Assembly: GCA_964427155.1 (NCBI GenBank)
Contig: CAYRSC010000024.1
Location: 186,001 to 250,000 of the forward strand
Origin: Desulfothermus sp964427155
GTDB lineage: Bacteria; Desulfobacterota; Desulfovibrionia; Desulfovibrionales; Desulfothermaceae
Reading direction: 5' to 3'
DNA: 64,000 nt
Within the stretch, counting starts at the first letter, position 1, and every line of letters begins with the position of its first letter. The notes below the pieces were generated by a model that was given only the letters and a program-made list of their open reading frames with translations, had not been told where the DNA came from and ran no database searches. Shown one piece after another: positions 17,507 to 26,030 of this stretch. The translations under genes were made by a program, and so were the position numbers.

Positions 17507-18752
17507 ACTCGTCCCTCCCTTCCACCAAAGAGGTAGGGCCCTGTTGCACAAGAAAGAGCACCTCTTTAAATAGGGCCTGAAGCTCTGACCTCTGCGAAGG
17601 AGAGAGCCCTTCCCTCTCCATCCTCTTATTAAATATCTCCAGGGGACTGAGCTCACTAAGGTCCAGGATCCTCTCGTCCCTGGTTAGGACCCTCTGGAGG
17701 ATAGAACTATTTTTCACCACCAGCACATCCACAGCAGAGCCCTCTACCACCGCCTCCACCCTCTCACGGAGGTCCACCACTGGTTCTCTGCCTGTATAAT
17801 TTACCTCCACCCACACAGGGAGTGAAAGCCGTGAAAGTGTAGAGAGCCTCTCACAGATCTCATTAAGGTCCCCCTCCACCCTCTCCAGTCTCTGAAATAC
17901 AGGGACCTCAATGGGATATAAAGATTCCAGATAGGCCCCTTTAAAGTGAGCAAGGCATACGTGTTTGGGAGATAAAATCTCCTTGAATCCCAGTGGGATA
18001 GGAGAACCACTATAGACCACGCTGGGAAATATCTCTTGAAAGGAATGGAGATGGCCAAGGGCCATATAGGATACGTGCTGGATAAAGCTTCTCACATCCA
18101 CTGCGCCGATTCCCCCCACATACAGGTCCCTTAATCTGTCACTCCCCTGGGCCCTGCCACCCAGTGTGAGTAGATGGCCCATCAATATGAGAGGAACAGC
18201 ACTTCCCTCCTGCTCAACCATGGCATGGGCCCGGGAGACAATCTCCACATAGTGACGCACAATGGCATCTTTTATGAGTGTCTCCCTCTCTGAGATAGAA
18301 AGGTCGTGCACTGAAGGAAAAAGTTCTGCCTCCCTGAGATAGGGCACCGCCCCAATTACCGCCCTGAGATGGCCATCCCTATCTTTTATAGGAATTACTT
18401 CTCTCTCTCCTGGCCGGGAGACCACGTGGATATTAAAAAAATTTAATAGGGGAATGGGGGCAGAGAGAAAGGAAGGGGAATCGTGATTCCCTGCAATCAC
18501 CACCACCCCGCAATGTCCCAGGGCAATTACCCTGGAGAGAAAGGAAAAATACAGATGCTGATCCCTATATGGGGGAGTGGCAGAGTCAAATATATCCCCA
18601 CATATAAGGAGGAGATCCACTCCATGTTCCTCTATCCTCTCCAGGAGCCAGTCTAAGAAGAGGACATGCTCCTCATGTCTTCTTCTGTTATACAAACAGG
18701 CCCCTAGGTGTAGGTCTGAGGTGTGAAGGAGGGTGAATGTATCTCTTTTCAT
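17493..18752 (-). CDS. sbcD: Exonuclease subunit SbcD
   Basis: 419-residue Mre11-like metallophosphoesterase, nuclease partner of SbcC. The phosphodiesterase motifs are visible in order: SDLHLG (12-17), CGDIFD, AGNHDSP, the MGHLLT region and LGHLHSF. The C-terminal third would hold the capping and SbcC-binding parts. The stop lies 14 bp inside sbcC and the start is 1 nt from the aldehyde dehydrogenase stop, so the three are probably one transcript with the downstream kinase. Confidence 0.95.
   Translation of the reverse strand: MKRDTFTLLHTSDLHLGACLYNRRRHEEHVLFLDWLLERIEEHGVDLLLICGDIFDSATPPYRDQHLYFSFLSRVIALGHCGVVVIAGNHDSPSFLSAPIPLLNFFNIHVVSRPGEREVIPIKDRDGHLRAVIGAVPYLREAELFPSVHDLSISERETLIKDAIVRHYVEIVSRAHAMVEQEGSAVPLILMGHLLTLGGRAQGSDRLRDLYVGGIGAVDVRSFIQHVSYMALGHLHSFQEIFPSVVYSGSPIPLGFKEILSPKHVCLAHFKGAYLESLYPIEVPVFQRLERVEGDLNEICERLSTLSRLSLPVWVEVNYTGREPVVDLRERVEAVVEGSAVDVLVVKNSSILQRVLTRDERILDLSELSPLEIFNKRMEREGLSPSQRSELQALFKEVLFLVQQGPTSLVEGRDEFEDP
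17504..17519 (-). promoter_or_regulatory. Shine-Dalgarno and TTG start of sbcC
   Basis: On the minus strand GGGAGGG (17519-17513) is followed after 6 nt by TTG (17506-17504). It lies inside the last codons of sbcD. No ATG is available at the position where the family starts, so this site decides the sbcC start. Confidence 0.75.
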
Positions 18753-18753
18753 A

Positions 18754-20187
18754 TCAAGCGTATTTCAGGGCAAGGAGCCTTCCCTCTGTCATCTCCTCCA
18801 TGGCATATCTTATCCCTTCTCTTCCACATCCCGACATCTTCACTCCTCCATAGGGCATGGGATCGCATCTATAGGTGGGAATATCATTTATTATCACCCC
18901 CCCCACCTCCAGGTTGTTATAGGCATACATGGCCTTGGAGAGGTCATCGGTAAATACGCCGGCCTGGAGCCCATAGATGGAGTCATTTGTCATGGAGATG
19001 GCCTCTTCAAACTCATCATAGGGCTCCACGGTTATAACAGGGCCAAAGACCTCCCTGGAATTTACCTTCATCTCCGAAGTGGTGTTGGTCAAGACACAGG
19101 GGGTAATCAGGGAGGGATAACCATCCACCCTCTCTCCTCCCACCAATAGGTTTGCGCCCCCTTGTAGGGCCTCTTCAATCCAGGAACAGACCCTATCTGC
19201 GGCCTCTCCACTGATAAGGGGACCGCACACTGTCTCTTCCCGCATGGGATCTCCTGTGGGGACCTTTTTTACCCTCTCCACCAGCTCATGTAAAAATTCC
19301 TCAAATAAAGAACGTTGCACGAACACCCGCTGAATGGAGATGCATACCTGACCTGCCTGATAATATGCGCCCACAATGGTCCTGGAAAACAAAAACTCTC
19401 CAAATCTGAGGGAATCCACAACGAGTGCCGCATTTCCTCCCAGCTCCAAGGTGGTCCTCTTTCTCCCAGCCATCCCCCTCAGGTACCAGCCCACATCAGG
19501 GCTACCGGTAAAGGTAAGCATGGCAATGGCCTCATCCCTTACCATCTCTTCTGCCACCTGGGTGGAACAGGGAAGCACACTTATGGTGCCTGGGGGAAGA
19601 GAAAGGGAAGATATTATCTCCCCCAGCAGGAGTGCGGCCCTGGGGGTCTGGGAGGATGGTCTCACTATTACTGGATTTCCCACGGCCAGGGCAGGGGCCA
19701 CCTTATGGGCCACTAGATTAAGAGGAAAATTAAAGGGGGTAATGGCAAGCACGGGGCCAATGGGGAACCTCTTGTTTATACCAAGACGGTTCTCCCCCAG
19801 GGCATCCATATCCAAGGGGATCACCTCTCCCCCCCATCGCTTTGTCTCTTCAGATGCCCACTCAAAGAGGTCACTACACCTATCCACCTCCACCCTGGCA
19901 AAGGTAATAGGCTTTCCCGCCTCCAGGGCGATTAGACGTGCAAATTCCTCCTTCTTTTCCCTGATGGAGATGGCTATAGAGGAGAGGATTTCACTCCTTT
20001 TATATGCAGGCATGTGTCTCAATTCCCTAAATGCCTCCAATGCCTGTTCTCTGGCCTCCACCACCTCTCTGGTTCCCGCCAGAGATACATCCCACAGGTG
20101 GGTCCCATCATAGGGGGAATACACAGGCAATGTCTCAGAGGTGTGCACACATCTTCCAGCCAGGATAAGGGGATGGACTTTTTTCAT
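18754..20187 (-). CDS. NAD(P)-dependent aldehyde dehydrogenase
   Basis: 477 residues, full-length ALDH superfamily enzyme. Motifs are TPFNFPLNLVAHK (cofactor site), the catalytic general-base Glu in TLELGGNAALVV, the catalytic Cys in GQVCISIQRV, and EVFGPVITVEPY near the C-terminus. The similarity looks closest to the lactaldehyde/succinate-semialdehyde/non-phosphorylating GAPDH branch; substrate cannot be assigned. It heads the minus-strand ALDH-sbcD-sbcC-kinase series and is divergent from hisA across 175 bp. Confidence 0.85.
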   Translation of the reverse strand: MKKVHPLILAGRCVHTSETLPVYSPYDGTHLWDVSLAGTREVVEAREQALEAFRELRHMPAYKRSEILSSIAISIREKKEEFARLIALEAGKPITFARVEVDRCSDLFEWASEETKRWGGEVIPLDMDALGENRLGINKRFPIGPVLAITPFNFPLNLVAHKVAPALAVGNPVIVRPSSQTPRAALLLGEIISSLSLPPGTISVLPCSTQVAEEMVRDEAIAMLTFTGSPDVGWYLRGMAGRKRTTLELGGNAALVVDSLRFGEFLFSRTIVGAYYQAGQVCISIQRVFVQRSLFEEFLHELVERVKKVPTGDPMREETVCGPLISGEAADRVCSWIEEALQGGANLLVGGERVDGYPSLITPCVLTNTTSEMKVNSREVFGPVITVEPYDEFEEAISMTNDSIYGLQAGVFTDDLSKAMYAYNNLEVGGVIINDIPTYRCDPMPYGGVKMSGCGREGIRYAMEEMTEGRLLALKYA

Positions 20188-20362
20188 CTGGATTACTCCT
20201 TTCCATGGGGTGTTAAGGGTTATAGAGATATCTCCTTATCATTTCTGTCAAGGCTACTTGGGAGGAAAGGACTTTTCAAGCACTTTTTTCCTCCTTGTAA
20301 ATTCACCCCAATGGAGCTATGATCTCTCCCTGCATAATTTAATAAGAGGAGAGAGTAAGAAA

Positions 20363-21100
20363 ATGATAATTTTTCCTGCAGTGGATATAAAAAATGGAAG
20401 GTGTGTGCGACTTCGGCAGGGGAAAAAGGATGAGGTCACGATTTTCTCTGATGATCCTGTAAAAATGGCCCTACACTGGCAGGAAACAGGGGCAAGGTGG
20501 CTCCATGTGGTGGATCTAGATGGGGCATTTGAGGGGAGACCCATAAATGCTCCCCTTATAAGGGAGATGTGTAGCTCCCTGGAGATCCCTGTTCAGATCG
20601 GAGGAGGAATAAGGGGCATCTCCCAGGCAGAGGCATACCTGGAGGCGGGGGTGAAGAGGATTATAATAGGGACCCTGGCAATGGAAGGGTCTGAGGAGTT
20701 TAAGAGTATATGTAGGGAGTTTCCAGGTAGGGTGGGAGTGTCTGTGGATGCAGAAAATGGGATGGTCAAATCAAGGGGATGGGTAAAAGAGACAGGGAAA
20801 AAGGTGGTGGAGATACTGGGAGAAATAGAGAAGGCAGGGGCATCATTTGTGGTCTATACGGATATCAGCCGGGATGGGATGCAGAGCGGGATAAACTATG
20901 GGGCCATCTCCAAGGTGTTATCTCACACATCCCTCCCTGTGATAGTGGCAGGTGGGGTGAGGGACCTAAATGACATAATCCAGCTCTATCCCCTCTCCTC
21001 CAAGGGGTTGGAAGGTGTTATAACTGGACGGGCAATATATGAGGGCACACTTGACCTTAGAGAGGCCCTACACTGGGTGGAGCAAAGGGAGAAGAAATGA
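20363..21100 (+). CDS. hisA: Histidine biosynthesis isomerase HisA
   Basis: Converts ProFAR to PRFAR (Amadori rearrangement), the fourth step of histidine synthesis. 245 residues; (beta-alpha)8 barrel with the catalytic Asp8 in FPAVDIKNGRCVRL, the GGGIR phosphate loop in the first half, and the second catalytic Asp in VYTDISRDGMQSG. The ATG at 20363 is preceded by GGAG; upstream in-frame codons give an unrelated sequence. hisA stands here without other his genes, joined by an ATGA overlap to an esterase gene, so the his pathway is dispersed in this genome. Confidence 0.92.
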   Translation: MIIFPAVDIKNGRCVRLRQGKKDEVTIFSDDPVKMALHWQETGARWLHVVDLDGAFEGRPINAPLIREMCSSLEIPVQIGGGIRGISQAEAYLEAGVKRIIIGTLAMEGSEEFKSICREFPGRVGVSVDAENGMVKSRGWVKETGKKVVEILGEIEKAGASFVVYTDISRDGMQSGINYGAISKVLSHTSLPVIVAGGVRDLNDIIQLYPLSSKGLEGVITGRAIYEGTLDLREALHWVEQREKK

Positions 21101-21687
21101 TACGCATTCTTGCCCTGGGGAATAGCCTTACAGAGGGCTTTGGCCTCCCACCTGGAAGGTCCCTGGTGGATGAACTGGAGAGGAGCCTTAAGCAAAGGGG
21201 CTATGGATGCAGTATAATAAATGCAGGTATCTCCGGAGATACCACAGCAGGGGCCCTGCAGAGGTTAGATGGGCACCTGGGGGAGCCTTTTGATATAGTG
21301 ATGGTGGAACTGGGGATAAACGATGCCCTGCTGGAATATCCCATTGAGGAGATAAGGGAGAATCTTAGCATGATTATAGAGAAGTGTCTGGACATTGGAG
21401 CCCGGGTACTTCTGGTTGGGGTGGATATACCAGAGGAATTTGAAGAGGTGTCCCCTGGATATAACAGGCAATATTCTCACCTATTCCATGACCTGGCAGA
21501 GAGGTTTCACATACCAGTGTGTCCTCACCTGCTAACTGGGATTGCAGGCAATCCCAGATATACCCTTTTTGACCTGTTACATCCAAATGAGAGAGGGGTA
21601 GAGAAGATGGCAGAAAGGATACTTCCCCACCTAGAGAGATTAATAAAAGAGGTTCAAAAACATACACAGACAAAGGTGATACCATGA
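21097..21687 (+). CDS. SGNH-family esterase (TesA-like)
   Basis: 196 residues of the SGNH/GDSL hydrolase family: block I ALGNSLTEGFG with the nucleophile Ser, block II Gly in NAGISGDTTAG, block III GIND, and block V DLLHPNERG with catalytic Asp and His. TesA proteins hydrolyse thioesters, lysophospholipids or acyl esters. Unlike E. coli TesA it has no signal peptide, so it is predicted cytoplasmic. It overlaps hisA by 4 bp and the YchF-like gene by 4 bp. The physiological substrate is unknown. Confidence 0.85.
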   Translation: MIRILALGNSLTEGFGLPPGRSLVDELERSLKQRGYGCSIINAGISGDTTAGALQRLDGHLGEPFDIVMVELGINDALLEYPIEEIRENLSMIIEKCLDIGARVLLVGVDIPEEFEEVSPGYNRQYSHLFHDLAERFHIPVCPHLLTGIAGNPRYTLFDLLHPNERGVEKMAERILPHLERLIKEVQKHTQTKVIP

Positions 21688-22691
21688 AAACAGCTATATT
21701 TGGAATCTCAGGGAGTGGAAAGACAGAGCTTTTTCTTGCCCTAGCAGGTCCTGAGGCCAGGGGACTTAAAAGGGCCATGGTCAAGGTCCCTGAGCCCAGG
21801 TTAAGGCCCCTGGCAGATATATTTCATCCCCAAAGGGTCACCCCTGCAGAAATAGAATATCTGGACATCCAGGGGGGAGGGGCCCGGTCTTTAGGGAATA
21901 AGATGTTAAACGACATCCGTGCCTCTGATTGTCTCCTTGCAGTAATAGATGCCTTTAGTGGGACACAGGACCCCCTCATCCAGGAAAACAACATAGAGGG
22001 AGACCTGATAATAGCAGACCTGGCAGTGGTGGAAAAGAGACTGGAGCGGCTTGCATCTGACAAAAAAAAGGATAAAAAACTGGTGGATCCTGTGGAAGAG
22101 GAATTACTGGAGGAGGCAAGAGGGATACTGGAGCAGGAACAGGCCCTCAGGGAGAGGGAACACCTGGCAAGGGCCCAACAGATGCGTGGGTTCCAATTCC
22201 TCTCCGCAAAACCCATACTCTATGTGTGGAATGTGTCAGAGGAGGATCTCCAGGGAAGGGAACTACCTGGGGACACAAAACAAAAAAAACACGTGGCCAT
22301 TTGTGCAAAATTGGAGAGAGAACTCAGGGAGATTGAGGACGAGGGAGAGAGGGAAGAATTACTTAAGGAGATGGGACTCTCCAGACCTGCCCTGGAGACC
22401 ATAATCTCCATTACCTATAATCTCCTGGGATACATTACCTTCCTCACTGCAGGAGAAAAGGAGGTAAGGGCCTGGACCATCCGCAGGGGCTCCACCGCCC
22501 GGGAGGCCGCAGGGGCCATCCATTCTGATATAGAAAAGGGGTTTATAAGGGCAGAGGTCCTCTCCTGGCGGGACTTTGAAGAGGTGGGAGGAGATTTTAA
22601 AAGGGCCAAGGAAAGGGGACTCCTCAGATTAGAAGGCAAAGACTATGTGGTAAGAGACGGGGATATAATCACCTTTCGCTTCAACATATAG
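21684..22691 (+). CDS. YchF-like P-loop NTPase with C-terminal TGS domain
   Basis: 335 residues. A G1/Walker A loop GISGSGKTEL near the N-terminus, switch II DIQGGGA (YchF proteins have DxxG), and the NxxE-type specificity motif NVSEED identify the YchF/Obg family; the last ~85 residues form the DUF933/TGS domain (TFLTAGEKEVRAW, DGDIITFRFNI). YchF prefers ATP and interacts with ribosomes and oxidative-stress systems. This copy is shorter than canonical YchF (about 363) and its P-loop lacks the usual GxPNVGKST, so it is a divergent paralogue rather than YchF itself. It is coupled to the esterase by ATGA. Confidence 0.8.
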   Translation: MKTAIFGISGSGKTELFLALAGPEARGLKRAMVKVPEPRLRPLADIFHPQRVTPAEIEYLDIQGGGARSLGNKMLNDIRASDCLLAVIDAFSGTQDPLIQENNIEGDLIIADLAVVEKRLERLASDKKKDKKLVDPVEEELLEEARGILEQEQALREREHLARAQQMRGFQFLSAKPILYVWNVSEEDLQGRELPGDTKQKKHVAICAKLERELREIEDEGEREELLKEMGLSRPALETIISITYNLLGYITFLTAGEKEVRAWTIRRGSTAREAAGAIHSDIEKGFIRAEVLSWRDFEEVGGDFKRAKERGLLRLEGKDYVVRDGDIITFRFNI

Positions 22692-22713
22692 AAACCAGAA
22701 AGGAGGTATTGAG

Positions 22714-23256
22714 ATGAAAGACCTTATGGAGATAATAAAGGGCAGGAGAAGCATCAGGAAATTTGAAGACAGGGAGGTGGAAGAGGAAAAGATAACTACC
22801 CTACTTGAGGCAGTAAGGTGGTCCCAGTCCTGGGCAAATACCCAGTGTTGGGAGGTGATAGTGGTAAGGGATAAACAGGGCAAAGAGAAACTCCAGTCAG
22901 CAGTCCCAAGCAACAACCCCGCATATCTGGCCATTGTAAAGGCCCCTGTGGTCTTTGTGATGGTGGCCAAGCTAAATAGTGCAGGATATTATAAGGGAAA
23001 GGTGACCACAAAGTTCGGAGACTGGTTTATGTTTGATATGGGCATTGCCAACCAGAACCTATGTCTCACCGCCCACTCCCTGGGACTTGGAGGCGTGGTG
23101 GTGGGACTTTTTGACCACAATAAGGTAAAGGAGGTCATGGGGGTACCAGAGGGATACGAGGTGGTCACCATGATCCCTATAGGCTACCCTGCCCAGTCCC
23201 CCAAGGCACCAAAGAGAAAAGAACTTCCAGAGTTTGTCCACCAGGAGCACTTTTAA
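22714..23256 (+). CDS. Nitroreductase-family flavoprotein
   Basis: 180 residues, FMN-dependent nitroreductase fold. The FMN phosphate-binding RRSIRKF (about residues 11-17) is followed by NTQCWEVIVV, the central IANQNLCLTAHSLGLGG stretch and the terminal IPIGYPAQSPKAPKRK motif. Such proteins reduce quinones, nitro compounds or other electrophiles using NAD(P)H. AGGAGG lies 7 nt before the ATG. It is the last gene of the hisA-esterase-YchF-nitroreductase run and is followed by a hairpin. Confidence 0.88.
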   Translation: MKDLMEIIKGRRSIRKFEDREVEEEKITTLLEAVRWSQSWANTQCWEVIVVRDKQGKEKLQSAVPSNNPAYLAIVKAPVVFVMVAKLNSAGYYKGKVTTKFGDWFMFDMGIANQNLCLTAHSLGLGGVVVGLFDHNKVKEVMGVPEGYEVVTMIPIGYPAQSPKAPKRKELPEFVHQEHF

Positions 23257-23264
23257 CCCTTCCA

Positions 23265-23290
23265 TGAGGTGGAGGTCTTTCTCCACCTCA
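23265..23290 (+). terminator. Hairpin after nitroreductase
   Basis: A 10-bp perfect stem (TGAGGTGGAG / CTCCACCTCA) with a 6-nt loop, starting 8 nt after the nitroreductase stop. The following bases are AT-rich (ATATTCCCTTTT) without a tight T tract. It is probably the terminator of the hisA run. Confidence 0.6.
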
Positions 23291-23384
23291 ATATTCCCTT
23301 TTATCCCAGAGTAGATAAGCAGATTGCACAAAAGGCAATCTATACATCTAACCATTTAATTTTATTTACAAAAAAATATAACTG

Positions 23385-23396
23385 TGTTATATAACA
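23385..23396. promoter_or_regulatory. Palindrome upstream of the TetR gene, possible operator
   Basis: Perfect 12-bp palindrome TGTTATATAACA, 102 nt upstream of the TetR-family start codon, followed about 30 nt later by TTGACA at a possible -35 position. TetR regulators usually bind palindromes in their own promoter regions, so this is a candidate operator. The remainder of 23291-23498 holds no gene; it is AT-rich. Confidence 0.35.
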
Positions 23397-23498
23397 AGAG
23401 ATTTTCTTCCTGGCCTTTAAAAGGATTATTGACAAAACCCCCTAAAGGGCTCAAAAGGTAGGTAGCACCCGGGAAACAGTGTGGAGGAATTCAACACA

Positions 23499-24158
23499 AT
23501 GAAAAAGAGGTCAACATTTCTGGAGCTAAAGGAGAGTGAGAGGGAGTATAGGAGAAAGATTATCCTAGAGGCAGCGGTGAGCTTGTTCTCCTCTCATTCC
23601 TTTTATGAGATAGGTATGAGGGACATTGCAGAGGAGGCGGGCATATCTCCTGCCTCTATCTACAGATACTTCTCAAGCAGGGACCACATCCTGGCAGAGA
23701 TCCTAGCAATTGAGGCCATGGAGGCAAAAAAAAGGCAATTTAACAGGGTGAAGGGGAAAAAGGCATCTCTTGAGGAAATTGCCCGGGGTATCGTGGATTT
23801 CTTTCTAGAGAGGGAATCAACCCTTCAGATGATAGGTCATTTTCTATTAAACAGGGATCTGGACCCTGAGGCCAGGGAAAGATTTCTAAAAATACAACAC
23901 CAATATATGAAAGAATTTAACAGACTCCTTATACAAGGGGGACTTGTAAAGGAAAAGGCGGATATCTTTTCAAGGACCTTTTTTGGCTCTCTTCTGGGGT
24001 TGATAATTTCCCAAAAGGCAAGAAGGGGAGAGGATAGGACCAGGAAAGAGATCCATCACATGGCAAAGATGACAGCCCATCTCTTTCAGGGATACATACA
24101 GGGGCAGGGAAAAAAGATGGAGAACAGGTCAGCACCCGAAGGTGCTGACCAGGTTTAG
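23499..24158 (+). CDS. TetR/AcrR-family transcriptional regulator
   Basis: 219 residues. An N-terminal TetR helix-turn-helix (ILEAAVSLFSSHSFYEIG...DIAEEAGISPASIYRYFSS read in two parts) is followed by a helical ligand domain. The ATG at 23499 (MKKRST) fits better than a GTG 18 nt upstream, because GGAGG overlaps the latter. The C-terminal codons encode RSAPEGADQV and coincide with a strong hairpin. The stop overlaps slyD by 4 bp, tail to tail. The target could be the gene itself or the nitroreductase run upstream; the effector is unknown. Confidence 0.85.
   Translation: MKKRSTFLELKESEREYRRKIILEAAVSLFSSHSFYEIGMRDIAEEAGISPASIYRYFSSRDHILAEILAIEAMEAKKRQFNRVKGKKASLEEIARGIVDFFLERESTLQMIGHFLLNRDLDPEARERFLKIQHQYMKEFNRLLIQGGLVKEKADIFSRTFFGSLLGLIISQKARRGEDRTRKEIHHMAKMTAHLFQGYIQGQGKKMENRSAPEGADQV
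24127..24150. terminator. Bidirectional hairpin inside the TetR 3' end
   Basis: A 10-bp perfect stem GGTCAGCACC / GGTGCTGACC. The loop is CGAA on the plus strand, which reads C(UUCG)G on the minus-strand RNA, an exceptionally stable tetraloop. It starts 5 nt beyond the slyD stop on the minus strand, and a T-rich stretch (CTTTTTTCCC) follows on that strand. It probably terminates slyD transcription; it is also translated as the last codons of the TetR gene. Confidence 0.6.
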
Positions 24159-24595
24159 GCAGATGCTGGAGTTAGGTCAATGAGTTTTATTTCAAACCGC
24201 AAGTCCTTTCCAGCAAGGGGGTGATTGGCATCAAGGGTTATAACGTCATCCTTCATATCCACAACCCTAACCAGGACCGTGTTGTTCTGGGGGGTGGTGA
24301 GTTGAAGCACCATCCCTATCTCAGGGGTAAGGTCCTGGGGGAGATTTTCCCGGGGGACCTCCAGCCGGGCCATCTCGTTATATTCGCCATAGGCATCCTG
24401 AGCAGGGATATCCACTGTCCTGGTCTCCCCAACACTCATGCCCACAACTGCATCTTCAAATCCAGGGATTATCTCCCCGGCCCCAATGGTGAACTCCAGC
24501 GGATCCTGATCAAAGGAGGACTCAAAGACTGTACCATCGTCCAGGTATCCCCTATAGTGCACCTTTACCCTGTCACCTTGCTTAGCTTTCTGCAT
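24155..24595 (-). CDS. slyD: FKBP-type peptidyl-prolyl isomerase, SlyD-like
   Basis: 146-residue prolyl cis-trans isomerase and chaperone. The N-terminal FKBP strands (VKVHYRGYLDDGTVFESS) are followed by GEIIPGFEDAVVGM, an insert-in-flap domain carrying the chaperone activity, and the family signature LDANHPLAGKDLRFEI near the C-terminus. It lacks the long His-rich metal-binding tail of E. coli SlyD. AGGAGG precedes the ATG. Cytoplasmic, monocistronic, with a hairpin just beyond its stop. Confidence 0.93.
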   Translation of the reverse strand: MQKAKQGDRVKVHYRGYLDDGTVFESSFDQDPLEFTIGAGEIIPGFEDAVVGMSVGETRTVDIPAQDAYGEYNEMARLEVPRENLPQDLTPEIGMVLQLTTPQNNTVLVRVVDMKDDVITLDANHPLAGKDLRFEIKLIDLTPASA

Positions 24596-24677
24596 TCTAG
24601 CCTCCTATTTTTTAAGTTCTTAAAGGTTTACATGTTATCTTATCTGAACTAGATATGCAAACAAAAAAGAGAAAAAA

Positions 24678-26000
24678 ATGCGCATAAAAAAAAGAAATAT
24701 AATCTCAATAGTTATCCTGGCTCTACTAATAATGGGGCTTGTCTATTTCTTTGTTTTCTTTGATAGGACTCCCCCTTCCATCTATCTCCCCTCTCATCCT
24801 TATTTTAATATCCACACAAAGAAATTGCTCATAGGGGTAAAGGATGGGGAGTCTCACATAAGGAGGATACAGGTAAGTATCATCCAAGGGAGAAAGATAA
24901 GGACCTTTAACAAGGACCTTACAAGGGAGAAGGTGGGCTCCTTTACCTATACGCTCCCCTTGAGCTCCCTATCCCTGAAACAGGGGAATTTTACTGTGGT
25001 GGTTAGATGCTGGGACAGCTCTGTGAACAACTTTTTTCAGGGAAATATGGCGGAGAAGAGGAAGGCTTATATCCTGGATACCTCTCCTCCTGTGATTACA
25101 CTTAAGACATACAGACACTACGTTAAGATTGGAGGGGCAGGGGTATGTGGCTTTAGTGTATCTGAGCCAGTCTCCAGGGTGGGGGTCCTGGTCCATGGTT
25201 TCTTCTTCCCTGCCTACCCTTATGAGAAAAAAGGGCTATATTGCTGTTTTTTTGCAATCCCATATTTTCTAAAGAAAAACCAGGTAAATATAGTTGTATA
25301 TGCCCAGGATCTGGCAGGCAACGTGGCAGAGAGGGCCCTGCCCTTCTATTTGCAACACTCAAGGTTCGCATCTTCCCGCATAAATATAAGTGACAGGTTT
25401 CTGGAAACCAAAATGGTGCAGTTTCAATCCCTATATCCTGGGCTCTCCCCCCTTGATATCTTTTTAAAGGTGAATCGCGACCTGAGGAAAAAGGATAGAG
25501 AGAGGTTAAGGGAGCTTGGAAGGGATACAGAGGCGAAGATCATGTGGAAAGGGGCCTTTTTAAGGCTACCTCACTCTGCACGAAAGGCATCTTTTGGCAC
25601 CAGACGCTCTTATTTTTACAAGGGAAAGGAGATAGACAAGGAGACACATCTTGGTGTGGACCTGGCATCTGTGGCCCGATCTCCCATCCCTGCGGCAAAC
25701 AGCGGGAGGGTCATTTTTACAGGATGGTATGACATCTATGGAAATGCAGTAATTATTGATCATGGATTTGGACTCCAATCCCTATATGGACACCTCTCCC
25801 GTATAAGGGTAAAAAAGGGGGAGGTGGTCAAGAAGGGAGAGATAATAGGCAATACCGGGGCCACAGGGCTGGCAGGTGGAGACCATCTTCACTTTGCCAT
25901 ACTAATAAGTGGAATGCCTGTGAATCCAGTGGAGTGGTGGGATGGGCAATGGATAAAAAACAACATCCTATATAATCTTAAGCAGATGGCTACCAATTAA
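24678..26000 (+). CDS. M23-family murein endopeptidase, membrane anchored
   Basis: 440 residues: short basic N-terminus, one transmembrane anchor (IVILALLIMGLVYFFVFF), about 230 residues of beta-rich Ig-like sequence with PPSIYLP and DTSPPVITL repeats, and a C-terminal LytM/M23 domain. Metal and catalytic residues are visible in HLGVDLAS, GFGLQSLYGHLS and DHLHFAI. Such enzymes cut peptide crosslinks in peptidoglycan or activate amidases. All ligand residues seem present, so it is probably active rather than an EnvC-type regulator. It is divergent from slyD. Confidence 0.88.
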   Translation: MRIKKRNIISIVILALLIMGLVYFFVFFDRTPPSIYLPSHPYFNIHTKKLLIGVKDGESHIRRIQVSIIQGRKIRTFNKDLTREKVGSFTYTLPLSSLSLKQGNFTVVVRCWDSSVNNFFQGNMAEKRKAYILDTSPPVITLKTYRHYVKIGGAGVCGFSVSEPVSRVGVLVHGFFFPAYPYEKKGLYCCFFAIPYFLKKNQVNIVVYAQDLAGNVAERALPFYLQHSRFASSRINISDRFLETKMVQFQSLYPGLSPLDIFLKVNRDLRKKDRERLRELGRDTEAKIMWKGAFLRLPHSARKASFGTRRSYFYKGKEIDKETHLGVDLASVARSPIPAANSGRVIFTGWYDIYGNAVIIDHGFGLQSLYGHLSRIRVKKGEVVKKGEIIGNTGATGLAGGDHLHFAILISGMPVNPVEWWDGQWIKNNILYNLKQMATN

Positions 26001-26030
26001 TAATAATCTAAAAAAACTGGAGGTAGTGCT

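Noticed and set aside
20188..20362. A promoter for the aldehyde dehydrogenase gene (TTGACA on the minus strand)
   Set aside because: The -35-like hexamer has no acceptable -10 at 16-18 nt; the gap holds no gene and no clear element.
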